Below, in pieces: positions 1 to 3,927 of a DNA stretch of 5,395 nt (positions are counted from its first letter, which is position 1; every line of letters begins with the position of its first letter). Location of the stretch: the NCBI GenBank assembly GCA_024691265.1, contig JAILNT010000235.1:1-5395 (forward strand), read 5' to 3'. Source of the DNA: Treponema sp. Its GTDB lineage: Bacteria; Spirochaetota; Spirochaetia; Treponematales; Treponemataceae. Both the position numbers and the translations under genes were made by a program. Under the pieces are notes generated by a model. It had not been told where the DNA came from. It saw only the letters and a list, made by a program, of their open reading frames with translations, and made no database searches.

Positions 1-10
1 TACTTCGCAT
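1..10 (-). CDS. Start of a minus-strand gene running off the left edge (very partial)
   Basis: Only the first three codons (Met-Arg-Ser) are inside the window, so no function can be given. The start call rests on an ATG at 10-8 read on the minus strand, preceded at a good distance by a G-rich Shine-Dalgarno run (complement of 16-20) and by a plausible promoter at 35-63. The leader style, AAGGGGG just before the start, resembles that of the 60-residue gene of module 4. It would be the complete gene of module 0, downstream of the decapitated fragment at 131-235. Confidence 0.35.
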
Positions 11-34
11 AGACGCCCCCTTATAAAAGATTTA

Positions 35-63
35 ATAATCATCCTCACAGCAATAACTGTTAA
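35..63 (-). promoter_or_regulatory. Candidate sigma-70 promoter for the left-edge gene
   Basis: On the minus strand there is a TTAACA -35 box (complement of 58-63), a 17-base spacer and a GATTAT -10 box (complement of 35-40). The match is moderate: five of six and four of six consensus bases. Transcription would begin roughly 15-20 bases before the ATG at position 10. The region is AT-rich, so a chance match is possible. Confidence 0.35.
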
Positions 64-111
64 TGAATATATGATGATTTCCCATAATCTAACTCAATTG
101 TACTTCAAGCA

Positions 112-132
112 GAGGGTCATATAATGACCCTC
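112..132. repeat. Short inverted repeat, possible weak terminator
   Basis: GAGGGTCAT and its reverse complement are separated by three bases, giving a 9-base-pair hairpin. It lies immediately downstream of the stop codon (131-133) of the minus-strand coding fragment of module 0, the usual place for a terminator. No run of T follows on either strand, so a strong intrinsic terminator is not supported. It could instead be an operator or a processing site for the gene starting at position 10. Confidence 0.4.
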
Positions 133-235
133 ATGTCAAAATAGAATAAATTTTGTATCTGAGTGAATTCACCAAATCAATGAAGTTCCCTGCAAACACA
201 CCTGAGAAAGAAAAATCATCACTGGAGGTTGTATC
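131..235 (-). pseudogene. Decapitated C-terminal coding fragment of module 0
   Basis: Reading away from the repeat at 230-263 on the minus strand, a frame of 34 codons (DTTSSDDF... ending ...LRYKIYSILT) finishes at TGA 133-131. It has no start codon with a ribosome site and opens directly out of the repeat arm, as expected for the last part of a gene whose front was lost. The middle is mildly hydrophobic (GVFAGNFIDLV). The family is not recognised. The plus strand is also open here (from TTG 153), but that frame has no ribosome site. The minus reading is preferred because it fits the pattern of the other modules. Confidence 0.4.
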
Positions 236-263
236 ACCTTCCTTTTATGGAAGGTTGGTTAGC
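230..263. repeat. Module-boundary repeat, copy A (directional)
   Basis: The left arm TGTATCACCTTCC (230-242), a 6-base loop TTTTAT and GGAAGGT (249-255) form a 7-base-pair core hairpin. The right arm then departs from the palindrome as TGGTTAGCA, a form shared with copy D (TGTTTAGTA). The repeat sits between the divergent modules 0 and 1. Its loop differs from the GTTTTT of copies B, D and E. Confidence 0.8.
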
Positions 264-289
264 ACCCGGGAACAAAGCCGGAGGAATAG

Positions 290-445
290 ACTAAAGAAAA
301 AGGTGTCGGTATTATCGAGCCAAAGAAAGGAGCAACGAATAAGAACGGGAAACCTCTCACAAAGGAGAGGCATTCTGAATTACACTGGTACAAATCACAA
401 AAGACTGGTGCAGTAGAATTTAAACGAACGAAATGGAGGTATTAA
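290..445 (+). pseudogene. Decapitated basic C-terminal fragment of module 1 (toxin-tail-like)
   Basis: A frame of 51 codons runs from just after an in-frame TAG (287-289) to TAA 443-445. It has no start, and the frame can be followed back through the TAG towards the repeat, so the TAG may be a disabling mutation. The product is basic, with GKPLTKERHSELHWYKS near its middle and VEFKRTKWRY at its end. It stops one base before the ATG of the acidic 68-residue gene, so the two genes were once translationally linked. A short basic C-terminal domain followed directly by a small acidic protein is the usual layout of a polymorphic toxin tail and its immunity protein. That role is inferred from layout only; I do not recognise the domain. 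Confidence 0.5.
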
Positions 446-446
446 A

Positions 447-653
447 ATGGAAGTTGAACACATGACAGAAAAGAAAGTAAATTATAAAGTCCGCTACACA
501 GGCGGAGATATGCCGGATATTAAACACGGCAAGATTTATCAATGTGTCGCAGAGTGGTACGACGAAGACGGCGACCTCGACACTTACTCCGTAATTGACG
601 AAACCGGAGAGTCATACCTTTATGACGAAGACCAAATAGAAAAAGTAGAATAA
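447..653 (+). CDS. Small acidic SH3-like protein, possible immunity protein
   Basis: This 68-residue cytoplasmic protein has no signal peptide and no membrane segment. The start is well fixed by GGAGG at 435-439, seven bases before the ATG. The pattern is V-x-Y-x-G, then HGKIY at about residues 27-31, then a closing IDETGESYLYDEDQIEKVE. It resembles a family of small beta-barrel proteins with the motif D-x-x-G-E-D/S-Y-L-Y, generally annotated as hypothetical. It is strongly acidic, rich in Asp and Glu. The stop of the basic fragment before it is one base from its ATG, and an intrinsic terminator follows eight bases after its stop, so it is the last gene of a transcript. Composition is GC-rich for this window (541-600 has 32 G+C of 60). 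Immunity to the fragment's former toxin is the best guess. The family is common enough that another regulatory role is possible. Confidence 0.8.
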   Translation: MEVEHMTEKKVNYKVRYTGGDMPDIKHGKIYQCVAEWYDEDGDLDTYSVIDETGESYLYDEDQIEKVE

Positions 654-660
654 CACCACC

Positions 661-686
661 AGCACCCTCCCCGGGTGCTTTTTTTT
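661..686 (+). terminator. Rho-independent terminator of module 1
   Basis: AGCACCC (661-667), a 5-base loop and GGGTGCT (673-679) form a GC-rich stem followed by an unbroken run of T to 686. It begins eight bases after the stop of the 68-residue gene. The T run passes straight into the boundary repeat at 687, so the captured module ends at, or just after, its own terminator. Confidence 0.88.
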
Positions 687-722
687 GGTGTATCACCTTC
701 CGTTTTTGGAAGGTGATACACC
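687..722. repeat. Module-boundary repeat, copy B (perfect palindrome)
   Basis: Two 15-base arms, GGTGTATCACCTTCC and its exact reverse complement, enclose the loop GTTTTT. Each arm also holds a smaller palindrome (GGTG-TAT-CACC), so the DNA could form a three-hairpin cruciform. It joins the ends of the convergent modules 1 (plus) and 2 (minus). The minus-strand queE fragment runs straight into it and meets a stop inside it. Confidence 0.9.
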
Positions 723-881
723 TGCTATAGACATATCTTCTGTTCCTTCTTTCCAAGTGCTTGCACTATCACAGAAAGAACAGTGTAATCAGCAGCCCTG
801 TAAACGAACAAAGGTGCAAGAGCGTCCTATCCAACTACCTTCACCTTGTATGCTATCAAAAATTTCTGCGATTTTCTTTAT
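723..881 (-). pseudogene. queE: Truncated and disabled queE (7-carboxy-7-deazaguanine synthase) fragment
   Basis: QueE is a radical-SAM enzyme that makes 7-carboxy-7-deazaguanine for queuosine or for phage and host 7-deazaguanine DNA modification. This minus-strand frame begins KKIAEIFDSIQGEGSWIGR, then TFVRLQGC, then LHCSFCDS. That is the typical N-terminus, with the iron-sulfur CxxxCxxC cysteines at about residues 31, 35 and 38. Three defects are visible. The expected ATG is ATA (881-879). An in-frame TGA (791-789) occupies the residue right after the first cluster cysteine. About 53 codons in, the gene is cut by the boundary repeat and meets a stop at 695-693. An intact QueE is roughly 200 residues or more, so this is non-functional. 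The start overlaps the stop of the upstream 77-residue gene, and an ATG there would have made an ATGA overlap, as in a compact phage operon. Other radical-SAM activators are less likely given the DSIQGEG motif. Confidence 0.78.
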
Positions 882-1111
882 AGTAAAAATGTCTCCTCGT
901 AAAGTCCTTCTAAGGCAATATCACGACCTCTGCGTAATACGTCTTCATCATGTGCTGTTTTCATAATGCTTGCTTGCTGGCTCATCTGCTCCCTTAACAT
1001 ATCGTTGTTAAGTTGCATTTCATTTAGCAGCAAAGAATTATCCAAACTTTTACCTAGTGCATTTAGGCCATCACTAAGTAATCCACCTACGATGCTTGCT
1101 TCGTCAAACAT
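878..1111 (-). CDS. 77-residue coiled-coil-like protein, probably phage-derived
   Basis: The start is the ATG at 1111-1109, preceded by a near-perfect AGGAGG five bases away. Longer upstream starts lack a ribosome site. The sequence opens with a small glycine-rich stretch (MFDEASIVGGLLSDGLNALG), followed by a long charged, Gln/Asn-rich helix (LLLNEMQLNNDMLREQMSQQ) and ending EGLYEETFLL. No signal peptide, cysteines or catalytic motif is seen. I do not recognise the family. It lies between a decapitated gene end and queE with overlapping or tight junctions, which is the packing of a phage operon, so a small virion or accessory protein is plausible. The ribosome site looks intact, but no promoter was found inside the module, so expression would depend on read-through. 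Confidence 0.7.
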   Translation of the reverse strand: MFDEASIVGGLLSDGLNALGKSLDNSLLLNEMQLNNDMLREQMSQQASIMKTAHDEDVLRRGRDIALEGLYEETFLL

Positions 1112-1121
1112 ATGTACCTCC

Positions 1122-1244
1122 TTAGAATACAGGCATATCAACTACGTTTTCTTCTGAAGCATCATATTTTGTCCAGAAGAAGTCAGATGTTGCCTGCTTC
1201 TGTTTTAACCTGTTAAATACATCTTCGTCTACTGTACCTTTCAT
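1122..1244 (-). pseudogene. C-terminal coding fragment of module 2 (40 codons)
   Basis: A minus-strand frame starts at ATG 1244-1242 (MKGTVDEDVF...) and ends ...ENVVDMPVF with TAA at 1124-1122. Its stop is merged with the AGGAGG of the next gene, the arrangement expected of consecutive operon genes. The frame also stays open upstream into the half repeat, back to the TAA of the neighbouring 133-residue gene. It is therefore best read as the tail of a longer protein cut at the boundary. The repeat arm supplies an AAGGTGAT ribosome-site-like sequence eight bases before this ATG, so a short peptide could still be made. The family is not recognised. Confidence 0.5.
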
Positions 1245-1247
1245 AGC

Positions 1248-1258
1248 TGTATCACCTT
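1248..1258. repeat. Module-boundary repeat, copy C (half copy)
   Basis: Only the left arm TGTATCACCTT is present. The loop and right arm are missing, and the sequence passes directly into the stop codon (1259-1257) of the minus-strand secreted-protein gene. The position agrees with the array spacing (559 bases after copy B, 546 before copy D), so it is a real boundary that lost half its repeat and not a chance match. Confidence 0.65.
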
Positions 1259-1658
1259 AGAACTGTCTGTAGAAACTGGCATTGTAAAAGGTTTCGCCAA
1301 TTCTTTTGTTAATTACACAAAATGCAACTCCACCTACCATATAAGTCGTTACTGAATACATATAGCCATTCTTAATCATTATGTCTCTAACTTTGTAATT
1401 TAACAGGTCGTTTTTAATAAATGACTTACCGTAATATTTGTAATCTTCAAGTAAGGCATCTTTTGTGTATGGAGTATTTGATAAAACGAAGTTAAAGAAA
1501 TCCTTGTCAAATTGCTCCTGAGTTTTGTAAAAATGATAATCAAAAAGCATTCCCTGAACTTCAATAGATTCAGCCCAATAAGATTTTCCATTTCCAAAAA
1601 CAAAAACAGGGAAAAGAAAAATTAAAGCAACTACAAGGACAACATATTTTTTATTCAT
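1257..1658 (-). CDS. Secreted protein of 133 residues, unknown function
   Basis: The start is ATG 1658-1656, seven bases from AGGAG. A TTG one codon earlier is less likely. Residues 1-22 (MNKKYVVLVV...FVFG) form a clear Sec signal peptide with two lysines, a hydrophobic core and a probable cut after VFG. There is no lipobox cysteine. The mature part is about 110 residues, aromatic-rich and of mixed charge, with DYHFYKTQEQFDKDFFNF near its start, a TTYMVGGVAFCVINKR strand-like stretch and a C-terminal ASFYRQF. Export to the periplasm or beyond is likely; the activity is unknown. It is the one gene in the array with an obvious promoter of its own (1679-1707). It is AT-rich (1501-1560 has 20 G+C of 60). 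Its stop codon touches the half repeat, so a few C-terminal residues may have been altered or lost. Confidence 0.82.
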   Translation of the reverse strand: MNKKYVVLVVALIFLFPVFVFGNGKSYWAESIEVQGMLFDYHFYKTQEQFDKDFFNFVLSNTPYTKDALLEDYKYYGKSFIKNDLLNYKVRDIMIKNGYMYSVTTYMVGGVAFCVINKRIGETFYNASFYRQF

Positions 1659-1678
1659 CAATTAACTCCTACAAACTT

Positions 1679-1707
1679 ATTTTATCAGCATACCATTATG
1701 AGTGCAA
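1679..1707 (-). promoter_or_regulatory. Strong sigma-70 promoter for the secreted-protein gene
   Basis: On the minus strand TTGCAC (complement of 1702-1707) is followed by a 17-base spacer and TAAAAT (complement of 1679-1684). The TGA just before the -10 box gives an extended -10 element. It lies about 20 bases upstream of the gene's ribosome site. This is the best promoter in the array region and shows that a module can carry its own expression signal. Confidence 0.65.
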
Positions 1708-1793
1708 ATAATTTTGCTATTTTTCAATGGAAAATCAACATCATTTATTTTTACACTCTGCTATTCTCTACATAGAGGTTAAGAGATGTATGC

Positions 1794-1828
1794 TGTATCA
1801 CCTTCCGTTTTTGGAAAGGTTGTTTAGT
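1794..1828. repeat. Module-boundary repeat, copy D (directional)
   Basis: TGTATCACCTTCC (1794-1806), loop GTTTTT and GGAAAGGT, followed by TGTTTAGTA. Compared with copy A, the second half of the stem carries one extra A, so the hairpin has a bulge. The right tail matches copy A (TTG-G/T-TTAG-C/T-A) and not the perfect copies. It separates the same-direction modules 3 and 4. It abuts the module 4 terminator. Confidence 0.85.
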
Positions 1829-1863
1829 AAAAAATTAAGGCGGCAGAAACACTGCCGCCTTAA
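1829..1863 (-). terminator. Rho-independent terminator of module 4
   Basis: A 12-base-pair GC-rich stem (TTAAGGCGGCAG, 1835-1846, with its exact complement at 1852-1863) has a 5-base loop. On the minus strand it is followed by six T (complement of 1829-1834). It lies 12 bases after the stop of the 60-residue gene. As in module 1, the terminator is the last thing before the boundary repeat. Confidence 0.85.
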
Positions 1864-1875
1864 GATTGATTGGGA

Positions 1876-2058
1876 CTATTGATCAATTTTCCCCTGGCTG
1901 TAAAGCAGCCTGTCACCGTCATAAATGGCATACGCCTTATAAAACTTAGGGAAAAATAAGCGGCAAGTATTATTTACTTTTTCCGGAGTCGTATACTCCC
2001 CTGGCTTCTCTATACGCTTACCGTCTTTCGCCCTGATTAAAACTAATCGTAATTTCAA
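1876..2058 (-). CDS. Small basic protein of 60 residues, unknown function
   Basis: The start is a TTG at 2058-2056, supported by a run of six G (complement of 2063-2068) a few bases upstream. No ATG is available in frame near it. The protein (MKLRLVLIRAKDGKRIEKPG... ending ...YDGDRLLYSQGKIDQ) is basic and soluble, with predicted beta-strands at both ends and one cysteine. I do not recognise a family. Upstream is an intergenic stretch of about 145 bases and then the stop of the decapitated module 4 fragment. Downstream is a strong terminator. Size and module position match other small accessory proteins such as antitoxin-, immunity- or phage-type proteins, but nothing in the sequence decides between them. 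Confidence 0.68.
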   Translation of the reverse strand: MKLRLVLIRAKDGKRIEKPGEYTTPEKVNNTCRLFFPKFYKAYAIYDGDRLLYSQGKIDQ

Positions 2059-2203
2059 AATGCCCCCCTTATCTATTTAGATTAGAATACCATAAAATTA
2101 CCATCCTTAAAACTGCCGCATTAGTGTAAAAATAGTATTCAACGCTAATAATTGCTTAACGTGTTTATTAACTTGACGCCCGCGAGCCATTGCGGTACTT
2201 TAT
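2059..2203. other. Intergenic stretch of module 4, no gene seen
   Basis: AT-rich leader of the 60-residue gene. A possible extended -10 (TGG then TATTCT on the minus strand, around 2082-2090) has no convincing -35 partner. A weak GC hairpin (CCGC...GCGG, about 2179-2194) lies just past the stop of the upstream fragment and may be a remnant terminator. Nothing else could be supported. Confidence 0.35.
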
Positions 2204-2350
2204 CTAATTTTTGTGAGTTCCCTCATTAGGTGATGACAGGAACTCCATAGACCGCTTTGCTTTTTCTACGCTTGTACTATCGCTATCGTAGTAATAATTA
2301 CAGTTTACATCTTCCCGAATTACAAGCCTTGTACAATAATCAGCTCCGTT
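2204..2350 (-). pseudogene. Decapitated C-terminal coding fragment of module 4
   Basis: A minus-strand frame of 48 codons opens out of copy E and ends with TAG at 2206-2204. The sequence has a natural protein look (NGADYCTRLVIREDVNCNYY, then STSVEKAKRSMEFLSS, ending EGTHKN) and no start codon with a ribosome site. It is read as the tail of a gene whose front lay beyond the boundary. No family is recognised. It is the clearest single example of a truncated frame starting exactly at a repeat arm. Confidence 0.6.
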
Positions 2351-2392
2351 TAGGTGTATCACCTTCCGTTTTTGGAAGGTGATACACCTAAA
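2349..2392. repeat. Module-boundary repeat, copy E (longest perfect palindrome)
   Basis: Two 19-base arms (2349-2367 and 2374-2392) are exact reverse complements around the loop GTTTTT. The shared core is GGTGTATCACCTTCC, as in copy B, extended here by TTTA outside. It lies between the divergent modules 4 and 5, and a coding fragment leaves it in each direction. Each arm also contains the small palindrome GGTG-TAT-CACC. Confidence 0.9.
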
Positions 2393-2393
2393 A

Positions 2394-2519
2394 ACAGAAA
2401 AGGTAGCATTTTCTTTAAAAAATGATAAAATTGTTTTCTATATGAAATTGCTTGAAAATGCACTAACAAAAGCTAATAAGAAGTTTGAATCGTTATATGA
2501 TTATACCAATTGGGTATAG
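2394..2519 (+). pseudogene. Decapitated C-terminal coding fragment upstream of the nuclease
   Basis: A plus-strand frame of 41 codons leaves copy E and stops at TAG 2517-2519, eight bases before the ribosome site of the nuclease gene. It reads TEKVAFSLKNDKIVFY, then MKLLENALTKANKKFESLYD, ending YTNWV. An ATG at 2442 lies inside, but without a ribosome site. Because restriction enzymes are usually encoded next to their methyltransferase, this may be the tail of the partner modification gene. That is inference from position only, as no methyltransferase motif is in the surviving part. Confidence 0.5.
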
Positions 2520-2541
2520 CTATTCTGAAGGAGATAACACT

Positions 2542-3681
2542 ATGATTTTAAAAACAGAAAAGAACCAGATTAGAAAGACATTTTACAAATTGCAAGAATT
2601 AATGACTGAATTACGGTCTTGTAATATAGATTTTGAAGATTTAGATGTGTATGAGATATATAAAAGTCTTAATCAAATAAAAGAAATTATGGGAAATTTT
2701 AATAATGATATTAGTTTCGTTTCCTGTTTGATGGCAAAAGAATTTCTAGAAACTCAGTTTCATCTCAAAGAATTTGATGTATCAGAAAAGTCTCAATCAG
2801 CTTCTGGCCTTGATATTGAGGTGTATACGGAAGATTCAAAAAGAATTGTTGCTGAAATTAAAACAACCTGTCCCTACAAAACAAATGATTTTGGTTCTAA
2901 TCAAATAGAATCATTAAGAAATGATTTTAGAAAACTGAGAACAGCGCAGGCGGATTATAAATTTCTTTTTGTAACTGAAAAATCTGCTTATGAGGTTTTG
3001 GAACGAAAATACTCAAAGGAAATAGATGGTATTATTCTTATTTTATTAGAAAGACGAAGTTTTAATAATGAAATCCGGGTATCCCAATTTGTAGATTCTA
3101 GGCTTGTGGATGCATTTAATAAAACAAATAATGTGCAGGAAATACTTGAAAAGGCCTTTAAGGGGGCCTATAGGAAAGCTTTTGGAGAGGATGAAAACTT
3201 TCTTGTGGACTTTGAATACTTAAAAAAAGATCGAGATATAGCTATTAGATTCTATGAGTATAAGGAAATTGTAGAAGACGTATATTCGGAAAAAGCAGAA
3301 ATTGAACTTGCAGAAGCTAGAAAAATTAGTATTGTAGCAGAACTTGGAGATAAAATGCCGGTTCCGTTTGATAAGACGCTATTCTCTAAAGAATCATTAC
3401 TTTTTGCTTTAAAAATTATCTATAAAGAACTTAATATACCGTTTGATGAACCTGTTTTGGGCAAAGATACACCATCATATAACAATGCATCAGGGACATC
3501 TAGATGGCATAGTTATTATAATGAATATAAACCGTATCATCGTCATACTCCGCCAATGACGAAAGCAGAAGAAGAGTTCGATAAAGAATACGGAGATGGT
3601 TATTATGATGCAGGTCCAAATCCTTTTCCTTTTAATGGCAGTGATAGTGAAGATGATTATGGAGATGACTCTTGGGCGTAA
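2542..3681 (+). CDS. PD-(D/E)XK restriction-endonuclease-like protein, 379 residues
   Basis: Start ATG 2542 is chosen because GAAGGAG (2527-2533) lies eight bases before it. An in-frame ATG at 2485 has no ribosome site. The N-terminal 60 residues are helical and charged. The nuclease core is at about residues 60-175: AKEFLE, then SGLDIEV with Asp91, then VAEIKTT with Glu105 and Lys107, giving D-x13-E-x-K on consecutive strands. These are followed by NDFGSNQIESLR and the strands YKFLFVTE and DGIILILLE. This is the metal-binding site layout of the PD-(D/E)XK superfamily, which includes many type II restriction enzymes. Residues from about 320 form a Tyr/His-rich, then Asp/Gly-rich acidic tail ending EDDYGDDSWA, probably disordered. 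The gene is very AT-rich (2641-2700 has 12 G+C of 60), unlike the backbone after it, which suggests transfer. No intact methyltransferase is in the window, so it could be an orphan restriction enzyme or an anti-phage nuclease. Confidence 0.75.
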   Translation: MILKTEKNQIRKTFYKLQELMTELRSCNIDFEDLDVYEIYKSLNQIKEIMGNFNNDISFVSCLMAKEFLETQFHLKEFDVSEKSQSASGLDIEVYTEDSKRIVAEIKTTCPYKTNDFGSNQIESLRNDFRKLRTAQADYKFLFVTEKSAYEVLERKYSKEIDGIILILLERRSFNNEIRVSQFVDSRLVDAFNKTNNVQEILEKAFKGAYRKAFGEDENFLVDFEYLKKDRDIAIRFYEYKEIVEDVYSEKAEIELAEARKISIVAELGDKMPVPFDKTLFSKESLLFALKIIYKELNIPFDEPVLGKDTPSYNNASGTSRWHSYYNEYKPYHRHTPPMTKAEEEFDKEYGDGYYDAGPNPFPFNGSDSEDDYGDDSWA

Positions 3682-3690
3682 TGAAAGAAA

Positions 3691-3915
3691 TTAATACTCC
3701 ACCTTCACTGTTTCCACTGCGTAGGTCTCTTTGAACTCTTTTTCATCAGCTGGGGACCGGATAAGCATTACTTCGGTGAAATGGCCGTCCGTTTTATTTT
3801 TGAAGCCGGCGACTTTTTCTCCTGTGCAGATTGAAGATCGGATCACGGCATAATGAGTTTCGGGATCGAATTGTACGGCAGCTTTCTTAGCTTTTTTGCG
3901 ACCGATAAGTTTCAT
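3691..3915 (-). CDS. Small conserved protein with SICTGE-VAGF motif, 74 residues
   Basis: Start ATG 3915-3913 has GAGGG five bases upstream. The basic N-terminus (KLIGRKKAKKA) is followed by DPETHYAVIRSSICTGE, KVAGFKNKTDGHFTEVML and a C-terminal ETYAVETVKVEY. I recall similar 70-80 residue proteins in anaerobes, sometimes annotated as aspartate dehydrogenase, a label this length cannot support. No catalytic function should be inferred. It lies 12 bases after the stop of the Dabb fragment on the same strand, so the two formed an operon. Its end faces the nuclease gene with nine bases between the stops. Composition is more GC-rich than the array, consistent with resident chromosome. Confidence 0.78.
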   Translation of the reverse strand: MKLIGRKKAKKAAVQFDPETHYAVIRSSICTGEKVAGFKNKTDGHFTEVMLIRSPADEKEFKETYAVETVKVEY

Positions 3916-3927
3916 TTTGGCCCTCTT

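Noticed and set aside
1..31. dif-like XerC/XerD site (ACTTCGCATAG, spacer, TTATAAAAGAT)
   Set aside because: The similarity is partial, the spacer is eight bases, and the same bases are better explained as a start codon and ribosome site of a minus-strand gene. No second copy was seen.
230..263. Canonical integron attC site
   Set aside because: A GGTTAG tail resembles a core site, but the matching AAC-containing partner box and GTTRRRY consensus are absent, and copies B and E are perfect palindromes, unlike attC.
153..416. Plus-strand coding frame of 87 codons through copy A
   Set aside because: It begins with TTG without a ribosome site and overlaps the better-supported fragments at 131-235 (minus) and 290-445 (plus).
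520..756. Minus-strand frame opposite the 68-residue gene
   Set aside because: It is the antisense shadow of a well-supported gene and crosses a terminator and the palindrome.
789..791. Selenocysteine codon in queE
   Set aside because: Only a weak 6-base-pair stem follows the TGA, without the usual loop features, and the gene is already broken at its start and end.
878..1111. Microvirus pilot protein (VP2-like Gln/Asn-rich helix with TAH)
   Set aside because: The resemblance is only compositional, and an overlapping queE does not fit such small phage genomes.
230..2392. CRISPR array
   Set aside because: The repeats are too few and too far apart (459-561 bases), and the intervals contain genes.
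2452..2479. Promoter for the nuclease (TTGAAA, 16 bases, TAATAA)
   Set aside because: The -10 box matches only three of six bases and lies inside the headless coding fragment in very AT-rich DNA.
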